From positions 2,759,001-2,823,000 of the forward strand of contig NZ_CP054856.1 of assembly GCF_018417475.1 (NCBI RefSeq): a stretch of 64,000 nucleotides of DNA, read 5' to 3'. Of this stretch, positions 8,829 to 16,846 are shown piece after piece. The translations under genes were made by a program, and so were the position numbers. The notes beneath the pieces were generated by a model. The model was not told the DNA's origin. It did not search any database and saw only the letters and a list, made by a program, of their open reading frames with translations. Every line of letters starts with the position of its first letter. Within the stretch, counting starts at the first letter, position 1. The DNA is from Novosphingobium decolorationis. Lineage in GTDB: Bacteria > Pseudomonadota > Alphaproteobacteria > Sphingomonadales > Sphingomonadaceae.

Positions 8829-9314
8829 ATGTACGATTTTGCCCCCCTTACCGACGCCCCCAAGCCCGAACTCTATGAGGAACTCGCCCGCGCCGCCCAG
8901 GCTCTGGTCGAAGGCGAGCCCGATGCCGTGGCCAACATGGCGAACCTGGCCGCGCTCATCTGGCAGTTCGTGCCCGATCTCAACTGGTCGGGTTTCTACC
9001 GCATGGTCGAGGACGAACTCGTGCTCGGCCCCTTCATCGGCAAGCCCGCCTGCATCCGTATTCCGCTCAGCTCGGGCGTGTGCGGGGCGGCCGCGCGGAC
9101 CGGCGAGACCCAGCTCGTGCCCGACGTCCACGCCTTCCCCGGCCACATCGCCTGCGATGCCGACAGCCGCTCCGAGCTCGTTGTGCCTGTCGTGGTCAAT
9201 GGCAAGGTGATCGCGGTCATCGACCTCGACAGCCCCCTTCCCGACCGCTTCGACGACGAGGATGCCAAGGGTTTCGCACGCCTTGCCGAAATCACGGCCA
9301 GGGCCATCGGCTGA
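8829..9314 (+). CDS. msrC: free methionine-(R)-sulfoxide reductase (GAF domain)
   Basis: A 161-residue single GAF-domain protein. The three cysteines used by the family are present: A-C-I-R-I, G-V-C-G-A-A and H-I-A-C-D-A, matching the E. coli C84/C94/C118 pattern. W-S-G-F-Y-R and I-D-L-D-S-P are also typical. It reduces free Met-R-sulfoxide in the cytosol with thioredoxin. It is divergent from the dehydrogenase gene with a 61-base gap. The length is the usual one. Confidence 0.92.
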   Translation: MYDFAPLTDAPKPELYEELARAAQALVEGEPDAVANMANLAALIWQFVPDLNWSGFYRMVEDELVLGPFIGKPACIRIPLSSGVCGAAARTGETQLVPDVHAFPGHIACDADSRSELVVPVVVNGKVIAVIDLDSPLPDRFDDEDAKGFARLAEITARAIG

Positions 9315-9384
9315 CGCCTGCAGGCCTGCGCCGTTTCGGGACAGCCACACGCGCGCGATAGTCCGTCCCGGACCTCGGTGCTAA

Positions 9385-9432
9385 TTCGCAAGGGCAGACA
9401 TTCGGGAGGACTCCCGGCGATGCCCTTGCGAA
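9385..9432 (+). promoter_or_regulatory. nested hairpin touching the ribosome site of the 9445 gene
   Basis: TTCGCAAGGGCA (9385-9396) pairs perfectly with TGCCCTTGCGAA (9421-9432), and inside lies CGGGAG-GA-CTCCCG (9403-9416). The last two bases of the outer stem are the first two of the AAGGAG Shine-Dalgarno at 9431-9436. There is no U-run, so it is not a standard terminator. Confidence 0.55.
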
Positions 9433-9444
9433 GGAGACCCTGCG

Positions 9445-9828
9445 ATGCGCCTGTCCTGCCCTCACCTTGCCTGCACGGCACTGCTTCTGGCTCTATCCAC
9501 GCCCCCAGCCCAGGCTCGGGATACCGTACGCTATGGAGGCTTCGATCCGGTCGCCCGCGATGCCTGGCTTGTCGATTGCTACCAGAAGGTTGCACAACGC
9601 GATGCCCAGGCGGGAATCCAGCCCGCCCCCGACGCCCCGGACGAGTGCCAGACCTATCTCGATGCCTACTATGCGCGCTACACCCGCACGCGCACCACGC
9701 CCTCGCAAAGCCAGGCCGCGCCCGGTTTTGCAGCGCCTGGCTACGAGGCAAGCCGCTACGGCGCGGACTATACGGTCGCAGCGGGCCCGAACTTCACTTC
9801 TGAAGAGGTTGTTCAGAGCCTACCCTGA
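9445..9828 (+). CDS. small secreted protein of unknown function
   Basis: A 127-residue protein with a Sec signal peptide (M-R-L-S-C-P-H-L-A-C-T-A-L-L-L-A-L, cleavage after A-Q-A). The mature part starts R-D-T-V-R-Y-G-G-F-D-P, contains two cysteines about 25 residues apart that could form a disulfide, and has a Thr/Ser/Ala-rich low-complexity tail. No domain is recognised. AAGGAG lies eight bases before the ATG but abuts a large hairpin, so translation may be controlled. It is convergent with parB, with repeat copy B between them. Confidence 0.7.
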   Translation: MRLSCPHLACTALLLALSTPPAQARDTVRYGGFDPVARDAWLVDCYQKVAQRDAQAGIQPAPDAPDECQTYLDAYYARYTRTRTTPSQSQAAPGFAAPGYEASRYGADYTVAAGPNFTSEEVVQSLP

Positions 9829-9839
9829 GGCAAGGACGA

Positions 9840-9966
9840 AGTGATTCAAGGGGCCATTGCCCCTTGACCCCGGAATCGGCAACCTCACCTCCTTCAGCCT
9901 CGTGGGCGCGCGAAAGATGAGCTCGACAGGTCGGGGAGCCCGAGGGCAATGGCCCTCGGAATCACT
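9840..9966 (+). repeat. palindromic repeat, copy B (127 bp)
   Basis: The ends AGTGATTC and GAATCACT are a perfect inverted repeat. Hairpin 1 is AAGGGGCCATTGCCCCTT, the centre has ACCTCACCT and GATGAGCTCGACAG, and hairpin 2 is CCGAGGGCAATGGCCCTCGG. It ends four bases from the parB stop, between convergent genes. Confidence 0.85.
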
Positions 9967-9970
9967 TTGT

Positions 9971-10960
9971 TCAAATCGCTCCGCCGGTCAGGCGCTGGCA
10001 CACGAGATCCAGCTGGTCGAGTGTCGCATACTTGATCGTCACGGTTCCCGAACGCGGGTCCTCATCGGACTGAATCTTGACCGGAAGGCCCAGGAATTCC
10101 TCAAGGTGATCCTGCACGGCAACGATATCGGCATCCTGCGCAGGATCGCGCGCCGGACGGGCGGCACGGCGCGGCGCCGGAGCGGTCTCACCGCGCATCT
10201 TCTTGCGCACGAGCTTTTCAACGTCACGCACCGACATCTGCGCCGAGACGGCCTGCCCCGCGATATCTTCGGCATCGTCGCAGCCGATCAGCGCGCGCGC
10301 ATGGCCCATCGACAGATCGCCCTTCTCGACGAGCCTGACCACATCGTCAGGCAGCGAAAGCAGGCGCTGGAAGTTGGCCACGTGGCTGCGGCTCTTGTCG
10401 ACCAGGCGCGCGATCTCGGCCTGCGTCATCCCCTCGGATTCGGACAGGCGCTGGTAGGCCCGGGCCTCTTCGATGGGGTTGAGATCCTCACGCTGGAGGT
10501 TCTCGATCAGCGCCAGCGCCATGACCTCGCGATCGGAAAGATCGCGAACCAGCGCCGGGATCTCGTGCAGCTGGGCTTTCTGCGCGGCGCGCCAGCGACG
10601 CTCGCCCGCCACAAGCTGGAACGCGCCGGTGTCGGTTGGGCGGACGATAATGGGCTGGATAACCCCACGCTGGGCGATCGAGGCCGCGAGTTCGTCCAGC
10701 GCCTCCTCATCGAAATGACGGCGCGGCTGTAGCGGGTCGGGCTTGATCTCGGCAATCGTCAGCGAGCGCAGGCCAAGGCCGCGTACCGCGTCTGGCCCGC
10801 TCCCTGCCGATGCCGACGCCAACGCTTCCCCTCCCCCGGATGCGACCACCGGTTCCTCGCGGCGGCTCTCGCCCAACAGAGCTCCGAGGCCACGGCCCAG
10901 GCCACGGGACTTCTGCCGCGTCATCGCCGGAGTGCTACGGGGGGCGGTGTCGTCGCTCAT
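9971..10960 (-). CDS. parB: chromosome partitioning protein ParB
   Basis: A 329-residue CTP-dependent DNA clamp that loads at parS and spreads. The N-terminal tail G-L-G-R-G-L-G-A-L-L-G contacts ParA. The N-domain carries L-Q-P-R-R-H-F-D-E-E-A-L-D-E-L-A, the CTPase block G-E-R-R-W-R-A-A is present, and the helix-turn-helix region has A-R-L-V-D-K-S-R-S-H-V-A-N. The C-terminal dimerisation domain ends in C-Q-R-L-T-G-G. The start M-S-D-D-T overlaps the parA stop in an ATGA. Five parS sites lie 0.8-7.6 kb away. Confidence 0.97.
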   Translation of the reverse strand: MSDDTAPRSTPAMTRQKSRGLGRGLGALLGESRREEPVVASGGGEALASASAGSGPDAVRGLGLRSLTIAEIKPDPLQPRRHFDEEALDELAASIAQRGVIQPIIVRPTDTGAFQLVAGERRWRAAQKAQLHEIPALVRDLSDREVMALALIENLQREDLNPIEEARAYQRLSESEGMTQAEIARLVDKSRSHVANFQRLLSLPDDVVRLVEKGDLSMGHARALIGCDDAEDIAGQAVSAQMSVRDVEKLVRKKMRGETAPAPRRAARPARDPAQDADIVAVQDHLEEFLGLPVKIQSDEDPRSGTVTIKYATLDQLDLVCQRLTGGAI

Positions 10961-11733
10961 GCTGCCTTCCTCGCTTCGGGGAGCCGCGTAATCAGTTCGC
11001 GGGCCAGCGCCATATAGGCCCGACTCCCCGCGCAGGAGTGGTCGTAGATCAAGGCCGGAACTCCATGACTCGGGGCCTCGGACAGGCGGACATTGCGCGG
11101 GATGTTGGTCTCGAAGATCAGCGGGCCAAGGCAAGACCGCACATCATCCGACACCTGATCGGTCAGGCGGTTGCGGCGATCGAACATGGTGAGAACGATG
11201 CCAATGATGCCCAGATCCGGGTTAAACCGCTGCTGGACACGCTCGACAGTGGTCAGCAATTGGCTGAGCCCTTCGAGTGCGAAGAATTCGCACTGCAAGG
11301 GCACGAGCAGTTTGTCGGCTGCGGTCAGCGCGTTGAGCGTCAGGAGGCCAAGCGAGGGCGGACAGTCGATCAGGCAGACATCGTATCCGGAATCGTCGCG
11401 CAGCGCGGCGCGCAGGCGGTGCGCGCGGTCATCGGCGTTGACCAGTTCCACTTCGGCCCCCGAGAGATCGACCGTCGCAGCCAGGAGGTCAAGACCGGGG
11501 ATCGAACTGGGCACCACGCACTCGGCGAGCGGGCGCTTGTCGACAAGGACATCGTAGGACGAAAACTCGCGATCGGCGGGATAGACGCCGATGCCCGTGG
11601 AGGCGTTTCCCTGGGGATCGAGATCGACCAGCAGAGTCTTCCACCCGGTGGCCGCAAGGGCGGTCGCAACGTTGATGGCCGTGGTTGTCTTCCCGACGCC
11701 GCCCTTCTGGTTGGCGATAGCAATACGGATCAC
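10957..11733 (-). CDS. parA: chromosome partitioning ATPase ParA
   Basis: A 258-residue Walker-type ATPase that forms the nucleoid gradient pulling ParB-parS. The deviant Walker A motif K-G-G-V-G-K-T-T-T lies at residues 11-19, with D-L-D-P-Q-G-N-A-S-T-G and D-C-P-P-S-L-G-L-L-T behind it. The GTG start at 11733 gives V-I-R-I-A-I-A-N-Q, the family N terminus, with AAGGGAAAG upstream. The GTG overlaps the rsmG stop (GTGA), and the parA stop overlaps parB. It is probably co-transcribed with mnmG and rsmG. Confidence 0.97.
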   Translation of the reverse strand: MIRIAIANQKGGVGKTTTAINVATALAATGWKTLLVDLDPQGNASTGIGVYPADREFSSYDVLVDKRPLAECVVPSSIPGLDLLAATVDLSGAEVELVNADDRAHRLRAALRDDSGYDVCLIDCPPSLGLLTLNALTAADKLLVPLQCEFFALEGLSQLLTTVERVQQRFNPDLGIIGIVLTMFDRRNRLTDQVSDDVRSCLGPLIFETNIPRNVRLSEAPSHGVPALIYDHSCAGSRAYMALARELITRLPEARKAA

Positions 11734-12371
11734 GTGGTCTTTCCCTTCCTGCCGGACAGCGTTCCGACAATAATGCCTGCCTGCGGGTCCGTCAGGGACT
11801 GTTCCACGTGGAACACGTGCCGCCACTTGCGAAGGTCGTCCAATTCTTGCTGTGCCGAGCGCCCCTTGGGCAACACCCAGAGGGTGTCACTTGTGGAAAA
11901 TCGCGCGGATAACTCCAAAAGCTTCTGCAGGGGCGCAAAGGCGCGGGCCGAGATCACCGCAGCATCGCGCGATTCGACCTGTTCGAGACGTTGCCCGGCC
12001 ACGCGCGCCTTAGCCAGCCCCATCGCCTCGCGCGCGCGCTCCAGCCACTCGATTCGCCGTGCGCGCGATTCGACCATGATCACTTCACAGTCCGGCCGCA
12101 GCGCCGCAATGGCGAGACCCGGGAAGCCCGCTCCCGTACCAAGATCGAACCAGGGCCCCCGTGTTTCACGTGGAACATGGGTCAGCAACTGGGCCGAGTC
12201 GACGATATGCCGCAGCCAGACCTGCTCCAGGCTCGCGGCCGAAACCAGATTCTGGCGCTGGTTTTCCTCGGCCAGCATGGATACCAGACACTCGAGACGT
12301 TCCGCCGCCTCTGCATCGAATTCGGGCAGCGCTTCAAGCCAGGCACGCGCCTCGACTTCTGTGGTAATCAT
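11730..12371 (-). CDS. rsmG: 16S rRNA (guanine527-N7)-methyltransferase RsmG
   Basis: A 213-residue SAM methyltransferase (formerly GidB) modifying G527 of 16S rRNA. Motif I is [13 protein letters not shown], preceded by R-H-I-V-D-S-A-Q-L, with the conserved I-S-A-R-A-F-A-P-L and V-L-P-K-G later. It overlaps both mnmG (ATGA) and parA (GTGA). Two parS sites lie inside the gene, encoding H-V-P-R-E-T and H-V-F-H-V-E-Q, so the coding sequence carries centromere information as well. Confidence 0.96.
   Translation of the reverse strand: MITTEVEARAWLEALPEFDAEAAERLECLVSMLAEENQRQNLVSAASLEQVWLRHIVDSAQLLTHVPRETRGPWFDLGTGAGFPGLAIAALRPDCEVIMVESRARRIEWLERAREAMGLAKARVAGQRLEQVESRDAAVISARAFAPLQKLLELSARFSTSDTLWVLPKGRSAQQELDDLRKWRHVFHVEQSLTDPQAGIIVGTLSGRKGKTT
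11800..11815. other. parS site 1 (inside rsmG)
   Basis: TGTTCCACGTGGAACA is a perfect 16-base palindrome close to the bacterial parS consensus TGTTTCACGTGAAACA, located near the 3' end of rsmG. Confidence 0.9.
12162..12177. other. parS site 2 (inside rsmG)
   Basis: TGTTTCACGTGGAACA differs from the consensus at one base and lies in the middle of rsmG. Confidence 0.9.
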
Positions 12372-14230
12372 GCGGCCGATACCTCCCGACGCGCGCGAAC
12401 AAGAACAGCGGCAAGCGCCGCCGGGGTGATGCCCGGGATACGGCCCGCAGCCGCCAGTGTTGCCGGACGCGCCTTGGTCAGACGCTCGACCATTTCACGG
12501 GATAGACCAGGAATCTGGTCGTAGGGAAAATCATCGCCAAGGGGCAGTGCCTCACTCGCGCGCAGGTCCTTCAATTCGCGTTCCTGGCGTTCGAGATAAG
12601 GCGCATAGGCTGCGTCCTCGACAACTTCCTCAGCCAAGGCGGCATCGGCAAGCGGCGATGGCGCCCCATCCCTCTCCAGCCATGGCGCAAGTCGCTCCAG
12701 ATCGATTCCGTCAAACCGCAGCCATTCGCGCAAGGGCAGACGCCCCAGGTCCATGCGCACCGCCATTCCGGCCTGGGCAAGCTCACTGGCCGGAACCTGC
12801 TGATCGAGGCCCCTCTCCAGATCGGCGCGGGCCTCTTCACGCTGTGCGAACCAGGCCGCTCGCTCCCCGCCGACAGCCCCGACGCCAAGCGCCAGCGGCG
12901 TCAGACGTGTGCTGGCGTTGTTCGCGCGCAGACGCAGGCGATATTCGGCACGCGCCGTCAGCATGCGGTAGGGCTCGCTGACGCCATGCAAGGTGAGATC
13001 ATCGATCATCACCGCCATATAGCTGTTGGCCCGGTCGAGCGGGGCCGGCGCACGCTCCAGGATAGCCGCGGCGGCATGCATGCCGGCCACGAGCCCCTGG
13101 GCCGCAGCCTCTTCATAGCCCGTCGTCCCATTGATCTGGCCGGCGCAATAGAGCCCGGGCATTTCGCGCAGCTCCAAGCTCGGGCGTAGCGCGCGCGGAT
13201 CGATGTGATCGTATTCGACCGCATATCCCGGCACGACCATCTCGACGGTCTCCAGCCCTTCCATGCTGCGCATCATGGCCAGCTGGACATCGGTCGGCAG
13301 CGAGGTGCTGACACCGTTGGGATAGACCAGATGGGTCGAAAGCCCCTCCGGTTCAAGAAAGACCTGGTGCCCGTCGCGGTCGGCGAACCGGTGAATCTTG
13401 TCTTCGATGGAAGGGCAATAGCGCGGCCCCTGTGCACCAATGGCACCCGAGAACAGGGGCGAACGATCGAGGTTGGCGCGGATGATATCGTGAGTCTGCG
13501 GGTTGGTGCGCGTGATGGCGCAGAAGACCTGCGGAACCGTCCGCTGCCCCAGCGCGGACATCGTCCACGCGTCCGTATCGGAAGCCTGTTCCTCCAGACG
13601 CCCCCAGTCGATGGTTCGGCCATCGAGACGCGGCGGGGTGCCTGTCTTGAGCCGGGCCATCGGCAGGTTGGCCCCGCGCATCTGCTGCGCCAGCTTCTGC
13701 GCGGAAGCTTCCCCGATCCGGCCACCGACCAGTCGCTCCTCGCCGCGGAACAAGGTCCCGCCAAGGAAGGTGCCGGTGCACAGGATCGTGGCGGGCGCGC
13801 TCAGCAGGGTCCCATCGGCAAGGCGAATCCCGGCCACCCTTCCCTGCGCAAGGACCAGTTCGGCGGCCTCACCCGCGACCAGGGTGAGATCGCCCTGCTC
13901 CTTGAGCAGGCGATGGATCGCCGCCTTGAACAGGCGTCGGTCGGCCTGGATACGCGGCCCTTGCACCGCGCTGCCCTTCGAACGGTTGAGCATGCGGTAG
14001 TGAATCGCGGCCGCATCGGCGGCGCGTCCGATCAGGCCATCGAAGGCATCGACCTCGCGCACGAGGTGGCCTTTGCCGAGCCCCCCGATGGCCGGATTGC
14101 AACTCATCGCCCCGACCGCGTCGAGATCGAAACTGACGAGCGCCACGCGCGCGCCCATGCGCGCTGCCACGGCCGCGGCTTCACAACCGGCATGGCCGCC
14201 ACCGATCACGATGACATCAAAGGAATGCAT
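12368..14230 (-). CDS. mnmG: tRNA uridine-5-carboxymethylaminomethyl(34) synthesis enzyme MnmG
   Basis: A 620-residue FAD enzyme that works with MnmE to make cmnm5U34 in tRNAs. The FAD-binding motif [10 protein letters not shown] lies at residues 8-17, the signature [11 protein letters not shown] near 270 and the [16 protein letters not shown] block near 370. The C-terminal helical MnmE-binding region is intact. The ATG at 14230 gives [10 protein letters not shown], while an in-frame codon upstream would add 15 atypical residues. It heads the mnmG-rsmG-parA-parB run, with a parS in its leader gap. Confidence 0.96.
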   Translation of the reverse strand: MHSFDVIVIGGGHAGCEAAAVAARMGARVALVSFDLDAVGAMSCNPAIGGLGKGHLVREVDAFDGLIGRAADAAAIHYRMLNRSKGSAVQGPRIQADRRLFKAAIHRLLKEQGDLTLVAGEAAELVLAQGRVAGIRLADGTLLSAPATILCTGTFLGGTLFRGEERLVGGRIGEASAQKLAQQMRGANLPMARLKTGTPPRLDGRTIDWGRLEEQASDTDAWTMSALGQRTVPQVFCAITRTNPQTHDIIRANLDRSPLFSGAIGAQGPRYCPSIEDKIHRFADRDGHQVFLEPEGLSTHLVYPNGVSTSLPTDVQLAMMRSMEGLETVEMVVPGYAVEYDHIDPRALRPSLELREMPGLYCAGQINGTTGYEEAAAQGLVAGMHAAAAILERAPAPLDRANSYMAVMIDDLTLHGVSEPYRMLTARAEYRLRLRANNASTRLTPLALGVGAVGGERAAWFAQREEARADLERGLDQQVPASELAQAGMAVRMDLGRLPLREWLRFDGIDLERLAPWLERDGAPSPLADAALAEEVVEDAAYAPYLERQERELKDLRASEALPLGDDFPYDQIPGLSREMVERLTKARPATLAAAGRIPGITPAALAAVLVRARREVSAA

Positions 14231-14289
14231 GAGAACGCGCTTACTCCACCGCCCCTGCCCCGTCAAAGTTCCCATTGCATCACCCGTGG

Positions 14290-14305
14290 TGTTTCACGTG
14301 AAACA
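14290..14305. other. parS site 3 (between mnmG and mnmE)
   Basis: TGTTTCACGTGAAACA is an exact consensus palindrome and the only parS of the five that is intergenic. Confidence 0.95.
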
Positions 14306-14352
14306 TATGGACAAAGGCAATGAAGCGACTGAGCCCTGAAACCCTATGCCGA

Positions 14353-15657
14353 CTACTTCCCGATACAGAAGCGACCGAAAAGGGCATCAAGCATGTCCTC
14401 AGTCGTCGCACGTCCGATCAGGGAATCGAAGGCGACCCGCGCCGTACGCAGTTCCTCGGCGAGGATGAGAAGATCCGACTGCACGCCAGCTCCCCGAAGC
14501 CCGGTCAGGGCCTGCGAAAGCAACTCCCCCTGCCGCCGATTGAGCGCAAGCTCACCCGGTCGGGGAAGGCAGGAACGGCCATGTGAAACCAGATCACGGC
14601 GCAAGTCATCAAGCCCCTCCCCTGTCTTGGCAGAAATACGGTGGCGGGCGTGGGCCTTCGCGTCATGCCCTTCCCGGTCGATCTGGGCGTCAATTTCCCA
14701 GGCCAGCTCGGGCCCTTCCCCTTCTGGGCCCAGCCATAGGACGAGGTCAGCCCGTTCCAGTTCGCCACGCGCACGGTCCACGCCAATAGCCTCGATCGCA
14801 TCGTCCGTACCGTCCCGCAGGCCAGCGGTATCGATGAAGGCAAAAGGAACGCCGTCCAGCGCCACCGCTCGGATCAGGACGTCACGGGTCGTCCCCGCAA
14901 GCGGTGCCGTGATCGCGGCTTCATCCTCCACGAGCGCATTGAAGAGTGTGCTCTTGCCCGCGTTGGGTGGTCCGGCCAGAACGATGCGCAGGCCTTCGCG
15001 CAAGGCTTCGGCCCGTGGCCGGGACAGCCAGGTCTCAAGTTCCTCGGCGAGACTTGCCAGATCGGCGTAGAACGATGTGGGCAGCGCGGCCACATCGTCT
15101 TCGTCGCTGAAATCAAGAACCGCCTCCACACCGGCGGAAGCGCCCAGGACCCGATCACGCCACGCGTGGACCTGCTGGGACAAGGCGCCGCCCGCCATTG
15201 CGATGGCCGCGCGGCGCTGCAGCTCGGTCTCGGCGGAAAGGAGATCTGCAAGGCCCTCGGCTTCGGCCAGATCGATCCGGCCATTGGCAAAGGCACGACG
15301 TGTGAATTCACCGGGTTCGGCCGGACGGATGGAAAGCGCCGGCTGCCCTTCCCCCGCATGCTCCAATCCCGCAAGTGCGGCCTCCACGGCCCGGACAACA
15401 GCCCGCCCACCATGCAGATGTAGTTCGGCAAGATCTTCCCCGGTCGCCGTCGCGGGTCCCGGGAACCACAGCACCAAGGCCTGATCGAGCACTGTTTCAC
15501 GTGAAACACGCAAGGTTCGAAGGCTCGCCCGTCGCGGTTCCGGGAGCGCCCCTGCGAGTGCGCTCAGCGCCTTCCCGGCCTCCTTGCCACTGATGCGGAT
15601 GACAGCAAGCGCGGCCGGAGGTGCGCCGCTTGATAAGGCGAAGATGGTTTCGGACAT
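14353..15657 (-). CDS. mnmE: tRNA modification GTPase MnmE
   Basis: A 434-residue GTPase partner of MnmG. The N-terminal formyl-THF-binding domain (residues 1-120) starts M-S-E-T-I-F-A-L-S-S-G-A-P. The G domain (about 215-360) has G-P-P-N-A-G-K-S-T-L, the G2 block P-L-A-G-T-T-R-D and D-T-A-G-L. The C-terminal catalytic cysteine motif F-C-I-G-K closes the protein. The ATG at 15657 was chosen; the longer frame starts with TTG. One parS lies in its 5' part. Confidence 0.96.
   Translation of the reverse strand: MSETIFALSSGAPPAALAVIRISGKEAGKALSALAGALPEPRRASLRTLRVSRETVLDQALVLWFPGPATATGEDLAELHLHGGRAVVRAVEAALAGLEHAGEGQPALSIRPAEPGEFTRRAFANGRIDLAEAEGLADLLSAETELQRRAAIAMAGGALSQQVHAWRDRVLGASAGVEAVLDFSDEDDVAALPTSFYADLASLAEELETWLSRPRAEALREGLRIVLAGPPNAGKSTLFNALVEDEAAITAPLAGTTRDVLIRAVALDGVPFAFIDTAGLRDGTDDAIEAIGVDRARGELERADLVLWLGPEGEGPELAWEIDAQIDREGHDAKAHARHRISAKTGEGLDDLRRDLVSHGRSCLPRPGELALNRRQGELLSQALTGLRGAGVQSDLLILAEELRTARVAFDSLIGRATTEDMLDALFGRFCIGK
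15493..15508. other. parS site 4 (inside mnmE)
   Basis: TGTTTCACGTGAAACA, an exact consensus, lies in the 5' part of mnmE and encodes the residues V-S-R-E-T. Confidence 0.95.
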
Positions 15658-15720
15658 GGGCTCGTGTTCACTCAAGCGGAAGGCGAACAGCGTCGCCGGA
15701 CAGGAACGTGAGCGGCGCCC

Positions 15721-15996
15721 TTACTCCGATTTCGGCTTCTCGCCCATCCCCTGCGCGGCCCCGCTCATGGCCATGGACATGCCGCTTTCGAGGAACTGCT
15801 GGAAAAGCTTGAGGCCCATCTGGCCCATCGGTGCCATCTGCTTGGTCAGCTCCTGGAGCTGATCGAAACTGCCTGCCCCTTTCATCGCATTGGTCACGGC
15901 CTCGACGTAAACCTCGTTCGCACGGGTCACATCCGGGAGACCAAGAAAGCGCCGCGCCTCCTCAGGTGAACATTCGACCTCGACATTGACCTTCAT
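15721..15996 (-). CDS. DUF6489-family small protein
   Basis: A 91-residue protein starting M-K-V-N-V-E-V-E-C-S-P-E-E-A-R-R-F-L-G-L. The first 25 residues resemble a beta strand plus helix, followed by a long amphipathic helical region rich in Met and Gln (residues 45-85) that may self-associate. The family is recalled from sphingomonads without a known function. The ATG at 15996 matches the family start; the longer frame adds unrelated residues. It lies 63 bases from the mnmE start on the same strand, so it would read into mnmE. Confidence 0.75.
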   Translation of the reverse strand: MKVNVEVECSPEEARRFLGLPDVTRANEVYVEAVTNAMKGAGSFDQLQELTKQMAPMGQMGLKLFQQFLESGMSMAMSGAAQGMGEKPKSE

Positions 15997-16147
15997 GAGG
16001 CTCTCCTGATCTCGATTTTTGTCGAATGAAGGCTGACACATACGCATGGCAAAGTCCATTGCCCGTACCTACTTGCAAGGGGGACGCCGATGCGCGGCAC
16101 CCGCAGCATGACGCCATAAGGCGCCGCACACCAAGGAGACATTCCCC

Positions 16148-16846
16148 ATGGCCACCAACACCATGATTCCCACCCTGGACGGCACCGCCGCGATTCCGGC
16201 CTATGTCGCCCGTCCGGAAGGTACTCCGCGTGGGGCCATCATCGTCCAGCAGGAGATCTTCGGCGTGAACCCGGGGATCGTCCAGAAGGCCGACCAGTGG
16301 GCCGCCAAGGGCTATCTGGCCGTGGCGCCGGACAGCTTCTGGCGCCAGGAGCCGGGTGTTGAACTCGACGCCGACAAGGAGCCCGAATTCAAGAAGGCGC
16401 TCGACCTCATGGGAGGGCACGATTTCGACGCAGGCATCCGCGACATCGAAGCCGTGATTCACTGGATCCGCAACGAGGCCGGTGTCCCCAAGGTCGCCCT
16501 CGTCGGCTTCTGCATGGGGGGCAAGATCGCCTACCAGGCCGCCGCGCGCACCGATATCGATGCCTCGGTCGGGTACTATGGCGTGGGGATCGACGAGATG
16601 CTGAACGAGAAGCACGCCATCTCGAATGCCCTCCTCCTCCACATTCCGACCGCCGACGGGTTCAATCCGCCCGAAGTGCAGAAGGCCATGCACGAGGGGC
16701 TCGACGACCACCCCAAGGTGACTCTCTATGACTACGAGGGGCTCGACCACGGATTTGCCGCCGAGATGGGGTCGCGCCGTGACGAAGCCGGTGCCCAGCT
16801 TGCCGACAGCCGCACCGAAGCTTTCATCGTGGAGCACATCGGGTGA
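16148..16846 (+). CDS. dienelactone hydrolase family protein
   Basis: A 232-residue alpha/beta hydrolase. The nucleophile elbow is G-F-C-M-G-G near residue 120 (Cys in place of Ser, as in dienelactone hydrolases), the acid lies in P-T-A-D-G-F and the His in G-L-D-H-G-F-A. Dienelactone hydrolases open lactone rings in chloroaromatic breakdown, but many relatives have other substrates. There is no signal peptide. AAGGAG lies upstream of the ATG. The stop overlaps the next gene start (GTGA), so it forms an operon with the FMN protein and probably the quinone reductase. Confidence 0.85.
   Translation: MATNTMIPTLDGTAAIPAYVARPEGTPRGAIIVQQEIFGVNPGIVQKADQWAAKGYLAVAPDSFWRQEPGVELDADKEPEFKKALDLMGGHDFDAGIRDIEAVIHWIRNEAGVPKVALVGFCMGGKIAYQAAARTDIDASVGYYGVGIDEMLNEKHAISNALLLHIPTADGFNPPEVQKAMHEGLDDHPKVTLYDYEGLDHGFAAEMGSRRDEAGAQLADSRTEAFIVEHIG

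Noticed and set aside
10810..12429. A 539-residue plus-strand ORF
   Set aside because: Antisense shadow of parA, rsmG and parB, which have complete motifs on the other strand.
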